Positions 50,505 through 63,304 of a stretch of 64,000 nucleotides of DNA are shown piece after piece; position 1 is the first letter of the stretch, and each line of letters begins with the position of its first letter. The stretch comes from Urechis unicinctus. Taxonomy: Eukaryota > Annelida > Polychaeta > Xenopneusta > Urechidae. The notes under the pieces were generated by a model. That model made no database searches and was not told where the DNA came from. It saw only the letters and a list, made by a program, of their open reading frames with translations. A program made the translations under genes and the position numbers. The DNA lies in the NCBI GenBank assembly GCA_034190875.2, contig CM067354.1, positions 48,897,908 to 48,961,907 of the forward strand, given 5' to 3'.

Positions 50505-53500
50505 GAGGTGAATAAGCTCACGGAAATGGTAGGTACGCCAAAGATATTTAACGCTAGTGCCAGTTCGTAACGTCAGTAGAGATCGTTGTTTCTGCAGTTA
50601 AAAAGCACTGCATGCGACAACCCATCACCTACGACAGAAATAGTGCACATTGTTTATATTGCTCTGGGGCAGATATATAACACGCCCTGCCCTAGAAATA
50701 TTGTGTGTTTTATGATGCTATTATAGGATGTTGTTAAGAAGAGCGTCTAACTAAGGTTCTCTTTTTTAGTCCCGCTAACTCAACAGCTCCGTGATAACAC
50801 AATAATGACCTACGTAATCGCAGACCCATGTTCGTTATTTCTCTTCATTTCAGGCCAGTAACTAGCCGAACAAAACTCAGCATCCATTATTATCTGCCAT
50901 TGATTCAAGCCGAGGCTATTGCTTATTATGGCTCATCGTAATGATAAACATGTCACGGGCTCCAGTTGTACCATGAAGCTGTACGTTTAGATTGGCATAT
51001 TAACACGAGTAAATATTGCATTTCCACTAACCCGTGACTGCCAGAGCGCGTCTCCTGTTATGCCTGTACATGTGCGGGGAATGGCATGGTTGTTTATTGT
51101 ACCGTGTAAAGTGTTGTTAAGTAAATTGCAAAGAACCTAATGGCCGAACTTAATCGCACATGTGTCTAAATATTTGGTGTAGTAATAATGTCGTCTCTTT
51201 AGAAGACTTGATAAATTAACACAGGCTTGGGAAGTGTATTGACATGAAATATTTCAATTCGGAAAACGAATTGGAAATTGGAATTTAAATTTGATTAAAG
51301 CTGGTTTCATCGAGATTACGTTTTGATTACATGATTAAGACAAGACAGGTTTACAGAATATATCGATGTTATTAAAGCAGGTCTGAAAAATGCGCTTAAG
51401 TAAACATACCACTCAGTGGTCTCTTATACATGTTGTGGCTTTATGATTAACGCTTACCATTTAACTGCGAGTCGTTATTAAGTGTTCATTGAAAACCATT
51501 GTACAATTATTCAATTGAAATAACTACTCTAATCATTGACTCACCTTCACCCACCTGGTCACAACTCAAATGCTCACTGCGTGGTACCGAAACACCCGAC
51601 AGCTTGTCCAATCAAACAGCCTGCTTTCTTAAAGCACATGCCAAGAGGTAACAGACACTTTCAGTGCTACTCAATCACCGGGTTAATAGCATCTGAGCGG
51701 AACCCATTAAAAACCATCTTCTGACACTTAAATCACTTCGTCTATAATGACAATAAGAGGATTGCAACTTTGCCACAAAGTCTCAAAATATATAAAAATA
51801 ATACGACGTAGTGTATTAAATATCCATTATAGCTTTATTTTTCACTTGCCTTTTGAAATCTATAGCCATCTAAAAATAGAGAAATATTATTTACAGGGCC
51901 TACATCAATTAAGTGAGTTTGTTGCTGCAGCTCCCTGCATATAGCACACTAAGAGATGTTAAACGACCATAGATGGAAGAATTTAGTGAGTTCCATTTAT
52001 AGGAAAGAATAAAAAAATGGGCCTTCGTCAGCATGCAAAGGATGTTAAATTGGATTAGCTCTGATAGCAGGAAAGCACAGACACGTTATTTATTATAGAT
52101 AGATGATTCGAAGTAATGATATTATGCTAACTTGTAGTCCTTACTGTGTACGCAGACAGCGAAATGTACATAACACATCCATAGAATAACTCCAATTGTT
52201 GAAATTCCTTTTCTCTTTCCCCAAGGAAGGCCGAACCGATTCATCCTTTCATTATCTTAATTGGTGATGTTTATCTAGTTGCAAATCACAACTTGGCAGA
52301 AGCATGTTCAATGCTGACATGGTAACTGATATATAACAAAAGAGAAGCATTCTCGATGTTTATTCCTTGAGCATAATTGTGCTATCTTAAAATGAGAAAA
52401 ATGTTTCGGACATAAAAATGCATACGCACCCTGAGAAGAAATTATACCAGAGGGTCAAATTTGATCGGGTAAGGGCAGAGCAAACCATTTAGCTCTTATC
52501 AATGTATTTCTGCCACAGAGGGTCACCCATCTGTCAGTAATCGATGCATACATTTGAGAGGATAGGTGTGAATGGTAACACGAATTCAAACTGTTGACAA
52601 TGAACCATAGACCTATCACGTGAATCAGACAAAATCACAAATATATTTGTTCGTATTTTGATATTCTAAGTATACACTTTTGGTCCTCTAAAGGTGGTCC
52701 ATGAATGGTCGAGATTATTATTTATACGTACAAATCCAGCCTTTCGTGCCCATATAAATTTGCCGAATGACGATGCTTTTAATAATTTTTTTACAGTCAA
52801 TCTATTAATACTTCTAATATGTATATTCAACATTCATGTTTAAACATTATATATGGTTTCAGGGAATATATTGATGTTTCGGGTTATGTCAACCAAAAAC
52901 GAGTAATAATTCAGTTATATCAATCATATGCCACTGTACATTGTCGTGGTTTCTTTTCGTGTACGCATAGCAAATATGTGCACAGTTACTGATGTTATGC
53001 ATGACAGTGAAATGGCTTTTTCTTTCGTTTTAATTGCCAATAATGGGTCGCATATAATCTTCAGGACTGATCATAATATGTCGCTTCTTAACAAAAATGA
53101 TATCATCGATATGTATGAGGCTGGCGTTTTTGTGAATGAAGACTTCAGTTTATGCCTTAGTATAGTTAACACATTGTTGCTCTATCAACAAAACATTTTG
53201 GTCCGAAACAATTACAACAATATCTCCACAAGCGAATGGGTCATTTTATATATCAAAATGCATTGTTTCTTTATTTGTTGGTTAAATTTGTTTTGCCAAT
53301 TAATATCGACACTTATAAATGGAATAATTCATGTCGATTTTCCCCCGTGGCAGCTTGTGTTTAATGGCACAACATTATTGGTATATTGCCGTTTTTAATT
53401 GGTCCATAGAAAGTAAAAAAGATTCTGAAAACCAATGATTAATTAAGATGAGATGGAGAGAGAGAAGATGAATGAGAGACAGAGATAAAGATTCCTCCTC

Positions 53501-54545
53501 GCTGATTGTCTCGTGATGCTCATTACTACTTAGCGTCATTCAATCTGCCATGTGCCCTGTGCTTCATTTGGAGTCTTCTCTGTGTCCTATGCAAAGCTTT
53601 ATGGTTACTTTCAGTTATAAATGAAGCCCATTTGAAAATCAATATAAGGTCAACTATTGAGGTTATCTCTAACCCTGCACGGACTTAAGCAATTATATCA
53701 ACGACCAAGAAACATAAAGGCCTATGCACCATGCATGCATTGAGAGTGACTGACCATTCTGCAGTTAGCAATACTGCGAGACAAATCAAAGGCGATCGGC
53801 GGCTAAACCTCATATTCTGTTTTGAGTTTGCATTTTCCATTGGTGTGGTTCCTCAATTATTGTTTTTTAGTTTCAATCATAATGTTTTTGCAACGTCAAT
53901 CGCCGGGTGGCATAAACGTTAATTGATAATTGAAGTATCCTAAGATTTTGCAAGTTCGAACTTTGCAAGCGTTCAGGGACTAACATTTCTCTTAACGAAA
54001 AGCATTGATCCATGCATTCGTTAATAATACCATACGACTACATTTGCAGGATAAGTCGGTGAATACATCAACTGCGGTCACGGCATAATTAGACAATCAA
54101 TATCAACATAAATGAATAGCGCCTTATTTGACACGGTTATAGTATATGACGAGAAATCTGTTATTTTTGCGTGTCATTGGATTCCTTCGTGTTTAACACT
54201 TGTAACTTTGTACCCCTTGCAACATAGTGATTCGTTGGTCAATCACTGCAAATGTTAGTCCGCAATATTAAAAAAATTACTGCTTTGTTGCCATGACGAT
54301 TTGGAACACAATCACATATAGCACTTACTTTGCGCGACAGAGGAGAGTACACATAAATAATGCATTTGCATAGATATATGCATTGCACTAGATCACTCAA
54401 TTACCGAGGGCTTGGTTAACACTTTACGTTTCATTACGTTACCACCATGTTGAGCTCTTACGGAACGCAAAGAGCCTTAGTGTGGTTCATTATTTAAGGT
54501 TGGACGAGCTGCGTTTAATACAAGGGGGTAATTGCAACTTTATAT
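50505..54545. other. No recognised gene; one 156-codon open frame of unknown status
   Basis: The open frame 52,928-53,398 is long for this base composition but shows no domain or motif I know. Its amino-acid make-up (I, N, V, F, L, C) is what AT-rich non-coding DNA gives. Bases 53,448-53,491 are almost pure purine (GA-rich). No self-alignments were found in the stretch. Confidence 0.5.
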
Positions 54546-54549
54546 TGCC

Positions 54550-54622
54550 CTGAGGGTAAGTTCTTCTCTTAACAAACATGCTTCGAGTAACAATCGAGAG
54601 TGAGTATGCATTAGACTGCTTA
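54550..54622 (+). repeat. Dispersed repeat family E, short fragment
   Basis: GAGGGTAAGTTCTTCTCTTA, AACATGCTTCGAGTAAC and GTATGCATTAGAC pair with 47,170-47,235 in order. Confidence 0.55.
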
Positions 54623-54624
54623 AC

Positions 54625-57600
54625 ATCCACTCTGCCTACAGATTAATGCGAATGCATAATAGGACTACTTCGCTTATGCGAAACGCAATATTGCAATATA
54701 AGCTAATAGGTGTACGCTACATAAGCCACGGGACAGTTAACACTTTTATTGACGATATCCATTAACGGTTTTTCATTCCATGAACGGGAGACTAAGGAAC
54801 GGTTAAAGAATCAATCTTTAAACCAATCACCAATCACCAACCATTGTGCTTGGGTTCTTTAAAATTCTAATCCCACATTTAATAAGATGCCTATAATAAC
54901 TATTCAAGAAATTATATGCTATGTACTCAACAATGCTGATTCATATTACCCTACCTACATTTAAGACGTCACACCCAACCACAACAAACCCACTTACCAA
55001 CCAACATAACCCTTACGATCCTACGAAAAGCATTTTTGCGAATAATGGGAGCAGGTCTTGTTTATTCTGAATATTACTACAAAGTCCATATAGTGGCAAT
55101 CGCCATTTATTAACAATCTACTGCGGCTTCATTGGGCTGATGGCCGTTTCTAAAATACATACAAACTCTTATATATCATTAATAAAACATAACCTAGTGT
55201 ATTGTTAATGATCATTATTTGTTAAACATTGTTGATTGTGCATGTGACAAAAATACCCGAATCCGCCTTCATCAGTATCAAAACAATGGCATGTATTCAT
55301 ACATATCACTGTGTGCGTCAATAATGTTGCAATTTTCCTGCCGATAACCTCATTTAAAGCCGCACAATACTGGCAGCTACATGTAAGAAGTCAGTGTTAT
55401 TTGCTTAATCTTGTGTGATTTGTTCACGTGATACGCTCTCATTTCTAGTTCAATCGGTGTAAGTACCGAGTATTTGTGCAGAAACAGCAGATAAATACAA
55501 TGAATGTAGAACCTGTTGACCCTCCATCTGCGCATTGGCACTCAGGCATAGGATATTGTTGGCTCTGCGTAAGGTAATACTATAACACATTATAAACAAA
55601 AACCATATTTTATCGCCACAACAGCAAAATTGCAGCATCTAATATAGTGTTGAAAATAAAGATAACAACGATAATAAAGATCAAATCACGGCGCAGATTC
55701 ACAGTGCTTGACGATATGCATATGGCGGATGCCTGTCGTGTAAAAATATAGTATTGGATTTTTTTCTCTCTTCAATATCCAAACGCAAGCGTCAAATCAG
55801 CCCGAAGTCTATATTTTACTCTCAACACTTTGACAAGAAATTAAAAAACAATAATTGTTGTTTTATAAACCACCAGCGCCCAGCATATACTGTTTGTGGT
55901 TGCGCGACCCACATGGAAATGTTTATCAGGCATCGGTCTCTTCAACCATTATGCAGAAATGCTATCCTCCCTGTTGTACAGCTTCAAATGTATTTTCATC
56001 CTGTCTGTCGTTATCTTGTAGCCTGAAACTACAAAAAAAATGAAATAATTGAAGTCGGCAAATGTTTTCTGGTCCAATCTTATGACTTGTAATCACTTCT
56101 GCTGGCCAGTCATCAAAGATAGAATATAACAAAACGGAAGTTGTTGATTGAAACATTTGTATATTATTCAAAAGCAAGGTAATAGTTTCAAATTAGCAAG
56201 TAAATGTTTGATGGGATGGACGAAACGTGAACCTATTGTTGTTTGTTTTATTTTTGACACCTGTTCACATAACATCAATCAGTAATGCTGAGCTTCTTAA
56301 CTGCTGCGGTCGATAATTTATTGTTTTTATCGGCTGATGAATGTCTAGAAAAGCAAAAAACATAGATGATATATGTAAATGGCTTTGATAGAATGTATCC
56401 TAATTGCTACTGATTATCTTAGTTCCATATATCTCGTTTGGTTTTGACTTGAATTTATAAACTGAATATCCCAACACGAAAAGCGGCACAAACATCTTTT
56501 TAAAAGAAACTCGTAGACAATGTGACAATCAGCATTAGCTGAATCGTTACATGTCGCTATATATATCGTAAGATATATTTAATGTAACCGGTAATATAGA
56601 TTTCAACGAGGCCTCCATGGACAATTATTTTCGGACATGGACATGCCAAGACGTTCAGGTTGATTTCAAAATTCTGATTTATATGGAGGGAATGATAATT
56701 TTGATAATTACTTTCCCAGAATGGACTACCAAATGTATAAATATGTAGCATAATGAGTAAAGTATCTCTTGTGTGCAGTTTACGTTTTCAGAAAATCAGC
56801 AAATTATTTATGCGGTCGTGATGAGCTGCGAGCTTGTCCATAATCCTAAAGTAAATCCATGTCTATAACTACAATGGTAGTCCCATATGTATTACATAAC
56901 TAGACTAAAGTATTAGGTATATTTAGTTCACAAACTATGACCGTATGAATGATTAAAAGCTCGCTGGCCAAAGAGGTTGACAAAAAAACTACTGTATTAA
57001 ATTTGCATGGTATCACATGCCTTAAGCAGTCTATGCTCAATCTCTGCCCGAGTACAAATGTCAAGGTCGCACTCAATTGTGAGAATATTGCATGAATCCT
57101 TTTTTAATATGGGTAAGTGTTTTATCTTCCGTTTTGTCTTCATGGTTAACCACACAATGCTTTTAGCTTGTCTGCTTATTGATCTACACATAATATACAT
57201 TAACAACGCATCTCTGGACGGTGAACGCTTTCAGGCACGACTTCTTAACATGTAGCCACATATGACGGTGCATAAACAATATTTAGTTTTGCAACGGTGA
57301 ATCAGCGCTATGAACCAATCATTCTTTTTTTTTCATGTCGCATGCGACGCATGAAATAGAATCTCGATCAATGTGAGAAATATTTGTTCATTAGAGGCAT
57401 GGTAGTCAATGCATTTTGTGAAACTAACTTTATGGGCAGCGTCTTGGTCTTCATTCCAGCAACACCAAACGACCATTGCACAAAGCTTACAATTTCTACT
57501 AATACACCACAATTGAATACTTCGTAGTATAGCCAGTGGCCTGGAACCTTGTGTCATGAACCTGTATTTACGAGTGGTTCGGAGCTATGTCATTCTTCGC

Positions 57601-57695
57601 ATTGAATAGTAGCAATGGAATCGGAGTTATTGCGGCAGCTCAGGAGATAAGCCACTGTTAAGCCGAAGGGGTGTACTTGAACCAAAGCCAAGATG
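54625..57695. other. No gene or recognised element
   Basis: There are overlapping open frames on both strands near 55,754-56,177 and 56,997-57,255, all under 91 codons with no recognisable domain. 54,825-54,842 carries a small CAATCACCA doublet. Confidence 0.5.
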
Positions 57696-57700
57696 GAATA

Positions 57701-58375
57701 CAATATGACTTGCTGTCGAATATACAGCTAAATGAGGTCTGGTTAACTCACACACACTATAAACGTTGTTGCCAGGCGCTCAGTATTGCAGAAAAAGGCA
57801 ATTAAATGTCACAAAGATAAGCCCTTGTGACCAAAAACATTCAAACATAATACAATTGGAAGATTCTTGAAGAAGACGTTAATGCCGTGAAATTGATCAT
57901 CCTCGTCTAGATCGCCTTTACCTTTCACGTAGTTGAATGACTACTCTCAAAACAGACAGATGACAATTAAACACCACGATTTTAAGGGCATAACAGTTAA
58001 GCACAGCTTCTCAAATATTAAAGAATATGTTCTATGCGATAAAGTCATGTGATTTCCATCTCGTTTCACTGTTCAGTCACTAGGTTCAGTCGTATGGGTT
58101 ATATAGTAGAATATGGCAAGTAATTATGTTTTTGCAAGTCAAAAAGCGTTTCTGTCTCATCATAAACCCAGAAATAATCTTGTAATGACACATTTGACCT
58201 CCAAGCAGATTTGAACAACAGCTGCAAATGTATGACAGGCGAACTTCAAATCCTATGGCGATATTGCATGGAAGACTATCTGGGCAGGAGAGACCCCATG
58301 AATCAGAAATATACAATAATTTCTTCTCTGCATTTCACCACCAAATATCCATGTAGCTTTTAAACGAATGAACTG
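57701..58375 (+). repeat. Dispersed repeat family E, second-longest copy
   Basis: It pairs in two collinear blocks with 47,381-47,510 and 47,575-47,754. Landmarks are ATACAGCTAAATGAGGT, GGCGCTCAGTATTG, CACATTTG, AGCTGCAAATGTATG, GGCGATATTGCATG and AATGAACTG. The alignment ends about 55 bases before the (TA)n at 58,431, which has no counterpart at the partner. Confidence 0.7.
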
Positions 58376-58425
58376 GTAATGCGTTCACGATCCATAGGGC
58401 ATCCAGAAAATAAGGCTACATACAC

Positions 58426-58550
<125 letters not shown>

Positions 58551-59885
58551 TTTATACCATAGCTTAATATATTGACATATTGCAAGCGTCATATATCAGC
58601 TCCTGTAAGTTAACTGTGTCAGCGAATAAATTTAGGGTGTACCATGTTAAGCAATATGACGATAATTATATGCAGATACCTTGAAAAACTCCAGGTTACG
58701 TTAATGATGAAATACGTCATTGCTATGCATATCTTTATTTCCGCACCTCCTTGCACACATTACCTGAAACTATTGTTACGATATTGCTTTTGTGAAGGTC
58801 GCAATTCAATAACCTATAGCCTATAGCAATCAACCGAAATCTCATTTTGTGAGCATATATGACATCGTTTCACATACATTGGATCTCTATTGCCACTCGT
58901 AGCATATTTTTGACAACAGGTACTGCCGTGGCAAATTCACGAGGGCTTACCAGGGCTGCTCACTGATTGATAACGTGGCGACTAAATGTGATGTAGTCTG
59001 TGTGTTATGCTAAGACCAGAACAGCTGTTGCAGTGATTGTAGAGCTAAAGGGGCCGCTTTAGAAAAACGGTTCGTTTTCGCTGACCACGCTGCGTATATA
59101 CCTCTATGATATGTTACGGTTTATGACTATGTTAATATCAATGATGGAAAAGGCTGGTATGAGGGGAAATTGCCACAGACTATGGCATGAGCCAGGCAAG
59201 GTTGAATGCATCATTTGTCGGTCGACCGTATTTGTTTTATTCCTACTCGTTGATGACTACTATACCTTGTCTTTGTTTCCTTACTTTTATTCTCGATGTT
59301 TGGGTTCCCTGACGCAAAATGAAGACGCAATTCAACAGCTCGAACGATTCTATGAATCCCCACAATCCTATGCTGCCTACACCACCCACAAAAAGACAGG
59401 AAGTGATCATAACGCTTCGTTATCATTTACATCACGTGCTCTGTGGCATGCTATGATCGACCGGTACCTTCGTCTACTTTGGTTTTATTCTCTTGAATTT
59501 CTACAAGCCAGTAGACATGATATAATAATCAAAAATAAGCTAACCATTCACTGTCTGTGTTATGTTGCGGTATTTAAATTGATGTTCCACATTATTGTCT
59601 ATTCTTCCTGTAAAGCCAGTCCGTCATAACGACGAATGATAACAAAAATGCAATCTCATTTATGGGTTATGCAACCAAGTTTGTGGTCGTGCGTAGGCAC
59701 GACAGCCAAAGTAAATATGAAATTGAAAACTAAGGCCCGCTAGCCCACGCTATATCACGTCATATCAATACTTTCTGAGCTGCCAAGCATGACAATATTG
59801 TGCTTATATAACATCAAGTAAGTTATGTGTTATTGATAGATTGTCAAAAAAACGATTGAATGGTAGTTATTTGTCTATTCAAATT
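58551..59885. other. No recognised gene; contains the longest open frame of the window
   Basis: The frame 59,111-59,629 on the plus strand has 172 codons, longer than chance would usually give at this base composition. I recognise no domain or catalytic motif. The N-terminus is Met-rich, a middle stretch is Tyr/Phe/Leu-rich, and the C-terminus is hydrophobic. A minus-strand open frame (59,211-59,426) overlaps it. It lies just left of the inverted duplication and has no visible counterpart next to the other arm. Without a homologue I do not call it a gene. Confidence 0.35.
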
Positions 59886-59886
59886 T

Positions 59887-60183
59887 CATGACTGAGTTGC
59901 AAATGCTGGTCTATAGGCCAAACCATCATTCTATCTGATAGAAACAGGTACGCCAATTAACAGGAAAGTTCAAATCAAATAGAATATTCCTTACGAGAAG
60001 AATGAACAATCGTGTCATTCTATGAATTGGCTTAATCTTAACCGAGAATTTGGACTGATGCAACATTGGGACCATATTTATGTATACATGCAATAAAACC
60101 ATTGCGTTAAGCTTGTTGCCGAATGTAATTATCGACCTTGCCGCCAATGCAATCACTGCATCCGGTGGATGAATAAAGCAACA
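59887..60183 (+). repeat. Inverted duplication D5, copy 2, block c (partner 34,691-35,000)
   Basis: CATGACTGAGTTGCAAATG (59,888), CTGATAGAAACAGGTACGCC, ATAGAATATTC, CTTGTTGCCGAATG and CACTGCATCC match the minus strand of the partner. The minus-strand open frame 59,926-60,156 is not kept in the partner. Confidence 0.85.
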
Positions 60184-60265
60184 TTCCTAGACCATTTAAA
60201 ACCAGATATTCCGAGACATTTAGTGTGCCCGCATGGCATTCCTGGCATAAGTGCTATAAGCGATG

Positions 60266-60480
60266 ATTTCACCATGTGTCATTGTGGAGGGTTTGTTTAA
60301 TTCGGCGATGGAGTGGCGATGTTAGCATCAGTTTCAACTCAGCTTATGTCTTAAGAAAGCTGGCAACGTAATTGAAAATGCTGTCAGGCTCTTAGGCATC
60401 AAGCTGTGAACATTGAAGGCTATTAATGACATTCATGTCAAAGAGGGGGTAATGAATCAAGTTGCCATTCCAATTAAACT
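60266..60480 (+). repeat. Inverted duplication D5, copy 2, block b (partner 33,715-33,917)
   Basis: ATGTGTCATTGTGGAGGGTTT, AGCTTATGTCTTAAGAAAG, GCTGTCAGGCTCTTAGG and ATTCATGTCAAAGAGGGGG match the minus strand of the partner, in order. Confidence 0.85.
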
Positions 60481-60511
60481 CAATATTTTATAACTAGTAT
60501 TGTTAAAACTA

Positions 60512-60541
60512 TTGATGGTGATATTGATGATGATGATAATT

Positions 60542-60625
<84 letters not shown>

Positions 60626-60626
60626 G
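60512..60626 (+). repeat. (GAT)n microsatellite, pure core 60,542-60,624
   Basis: About 28 uninterrupted ATG triplets follow a short interrupted lead. It sits between blocks b and a of the inverted duplication. The corresponding place in the other arm (about 33,650-33,700) has no triplet repeat, so it grew after the duplication. Confidence 0.98.
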
Positions 60627-60629
60627 GAA

Positions 60630-61390
60630 TATAGCTAAATATAATCTATACATTTGTACACTTTTTTTTCGAACCATCCTTTTGCATCAAACAAATTCAA
60701 AATATTTCGCCTTTCCATCATTCATCTCAGTGCAAAGACGAAGCAGCAATTAAGACTCAACCCCGGAAAGTTCGGCTTGTGAGGGATCATTTTACTGATT
60801 AGTAAATACATTAATTTTTATGAGCTGCATGTTTGTAAATGCTGGATTAATTTAATCTGTTGTTAATAGAATGTGGTAATAGGGATCAGGCCGACGTAAT
60901 GCCACTGCATCATGTAATGTTAACAATGTACGTCATGCAAGCTATTTTTACCAGTGACGGATATTGAGCCTCTCCGCAAGATGCGAATATATGCATATCA
61001 GAATAGTGAATGGAAAAGATTCTATTTGATTGTGGCGAAACCCGAATAAACCTTATTGATCTTTATGTAAGAATTAATGTTACGCCTCAACGATCTGCGA
61101 TATTTTCTAACTACCAATAACTGTTGACATAAATGTACGGCAGCTATGCTTAGCCGTCTGTCTCATCTGGTGACCTATGGAGAACCAGGGACACTGTCAA
61201 CTATCCTCTCCCTCAAAAGACCCGCTGCTTGATGAGACCATGAAGTAGTCACTTATATCTTCTGGAACGTACAGTATTACCGAATGCTCCATGTTTCATG
61301 GACTTGCTCCTGGCGTAGAAAGAGAGAGACATATAAATTATTTTAAATGATTGCAATAAAACACATTGAGTCTGTCTGGAGCTATATACA
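60630..61390. other. No gene; spacer between blocks b and a of the inverted duplication
   Basis: The spacing in the other arm is about 300 bases, against about 900 here, so one arm gained or lost sequence. CATGGACTTGCTCCTGGCGTAGA (about 61,299) faintly echoes CATGGACTTGTTCTTGCTGTAGA at about 11,145. Confidence 0.5.
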
Positions 61391-61393
61391 TTT

Positions 61394-61573
61394 TACTGAA
61401 TACTTACAGGATATCCTTTAATGACATCGATTGGTCAGTAGCAACTAGACACGGCTGTGTCAACATGCGACCAATGAATCGTTAAGACGTGTGGAACATC
61501 CATTATTAATCAGGATGGATGGACGCATATCCACAGCACATGCGGTTTTATAGGTAGTTTGTTGAACGCAGCG
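61394..61573 (+). repeat. Inverted duplication D5, copy 2, block a (partner 33,249-33,410)
   Basis: TTACAGGATATCCTTTA, GACCAATGAATCGTTAAGAC, GTGGAACATCCATTATTAA and TTTGTTGAACGCAGCG match the minus strand of the partner. An extra segment around 61,510-61,535 is specific to this arm. Confidence 0.85.
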
Positions 61574-61579
61574 TACGGT

Positions 61580-62155
61580 CCGGACAAATTTGGGTTTGTG
61601 ATTACTTTTCTGCGAAATGGACGACATGTTATCTTAGCAGCGTTGTCATGGTAACAACTGGATAATGGTGGTGTCACCAGGGCTAGGAAACACACGGTGC
61701 ATTTGGCAGCACGACAAAAGGGAGCGCCATGATAACGGCTTTTTACTTCTCTCTCTATATATACATAGGCTTTATGTAACTATATATTGTATTGAAACGT
61801 CTTCAAATAAAAAGGTAGAGCGTGATTTGTCTTTGTGATTTTTTACTACCTTCGCTGAGAGAATATAAACGTGTATTAGACTATGTGTACTCATAGTTGA
61901 TGAGTGGTAGGGTGCTCATTTGTACATTTTACAAGTCCGCAGGGAATGGAACAGCCCTATTAGGTCGTGTACTATAATTTCTGAGATCAACAATATTAAG
62001 GATTTTATAATTTACAGAGCAGGAATCAATTCCTATATGGTCCTCGGGAAGGTCAAGCGTGTTACATTGTGAATATGTAACCCAGGAAAGGTTAATTATA
62101 TTAAAACGGTTGTTCACAGAGTAAGTGCTTTATTCATTAACCCCGAAAAAGGCAA
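61580..62155. other. No gene or recognised element
   Basis: Short open frames on the minus strand only. I looked here for the upstream RT motifs that should precede the fossil at 62,159 if it were complete and found none, consistent with 5' truncation of that copy. Confidence 0.5.
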
Positions 62156-62158
62156 GCC

Positions 62159-62464
62159 ATGATGAATTTGTCTTTGTCCTGCCATAATTGCCCAATTAAT
62201 GATCGTCGTCGGCGAGGATTTGACATCGTCCACAACAACGCGGCGCGTCTCATCTCACGATCAAGGAAATTGCGATCGAACTTTTTTGGTTATTATCGTT
62301 GTCGACTAATGTCCAGTCAACCACTGTACGCCCATCATCTACTGACGACATACTTTCATCAAGCGACATGTGTGGCGTCAAAAGTCTTGCCACAGTCTCG
62401 AAATGAAGGACGAACCAAGCCACGTACATGTTGGTTAAACAGCAATAAACAAATGATCAAATAA
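62159..62464 (+). mobile_element. 5'-truncated CR1/L2-like non-LTR retrotransposon fragment (RT C-terminus)
   Basis: The open frame of 101 codons contains VHNNAARLISRSRK at residues 24-37 (62,228-62,269). This closely fits the VQNAAARLIxRSRK motif near the end of the RT of CR1/L2-type elements. Further on, PLYAHHLLTTY (residues 55-65) fits the PxYLxxLLxxY segment, and VLPQSRN (76-82) fits the VPRSR segment. The usual HITPVLxxLHWLPV block between is missing, so about 20 residues are deleted. The start ATG lies inside the old RT, not at a real gene start. The expected YADD and LNPxK regions are absent upstream. This is a dead fragment whose parent would be a mobile reverse transcriptase. Confidence 0.7.
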
Positions 62465-62960
62465 GCCTTCGCTCTCACCATCTACATGATAACAATCCTA
62501 TAACCGGAACTGCGTCGATAGACTTCATAAGCACAGGTTCACCATTAACAAAAAGCAATTACGAACCAACATAAGCACAGCACTACCTATAATATTGAAC
62601 TGGGCTAAAACACGCATACATTTTCACTTATCAGCATTTGTTTCTGCTCCTTAGTTACGGGTATGGTGGTAACAGCTCGATGAGTGACACGGGTGTCTAA
62701 GTTGATGCCCAAGGGTCATATCCTTGAATATTCAATTTGAAAAAAAGTAATAGGAAATTTCTAATTGAAAAATGTAGTCATTGAAAAATGGACCGCAATT
62801 GAAAAATAACTTAATCTCAAATGCTATCTAATGGCAATCAAAGTTACTGTTAAAAGTGTGCAGTGACTGGCAACTTCATTTTGTGAGTTGAATGATTTGC
62901 AGTTATCTTTCATTGTCTAGCGAAATTGTGAATCGCTAGCTTCAACGTCTGCATTCAAAA
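62465..62960. other. No gene; possible 3' flank of the retrotransposon fragment
   Basis: Contains ATTGAAAAATG-type words repeated at about 62,764-62,807 (TTGAAAAA three times). I cannot identify a retrotransposon tail or target-site duplication. Confidence 0.45.
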
Positions 62961-62962
62961 TG

Positions 62963-63300
62963 ATATTGCCGCGAATGTCATTAGCACAATATCCTTGTAT
63001 GATTGTTATTGCCTCGAATGTCCTAAGCAATATATCCTTGCATGATTGCTATTGCGATAACGCACACAGTGTACGTGCTATTGTCGAAAATGCCCATCGC
63101 GATATTCGCTTGTATGGTTGCTATTGATGTGACGTACTAAGCTACCGTGCGCAATAACACATTTATGAGTTTATAGAGGCGGGCACACGGTGCTGGAGTA
63201 GCGTTGTTCACAACATGGTTTAGAAAGGCGCCATCCCATGAAATGAGTGAACAAATATATTCTTTGTATGATTGGTAAAGACCTTGATTAGATATGACAC
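62963..63300 (+). repeat. Mosaic copy of the family-B element: minisatellite joined to element body
   Basis: Bases 62,963-63,068 repeat the 43-bp minisatellite of 4,117-4,225. The sequence then continues as GTCGAAAATGCCCATCGC, ATTCGC, GACGTACTAAGCTACCG, GGGCACACGGTGCTGGAGTA and ATGATTGGTAAAGACCTTGAT, which is the body at 5,500-5,765. About 65 bases between AACAAATATA and TTCTTTGTATG (5,680-5,730 region) are missing here. This copy shows that the two separate pieces at 4.1 and 5.5 kb belong to one element. Confidence 0.85.
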
Positions 63301-63304
63301 TCGT

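Noticed and set aside
52928..53398. 156-codon open frame
   Set aside because: No domain, no duplicate, and amino-acid use typical of AT-rich non-coding DNA; long, but within what one window can give by chance.
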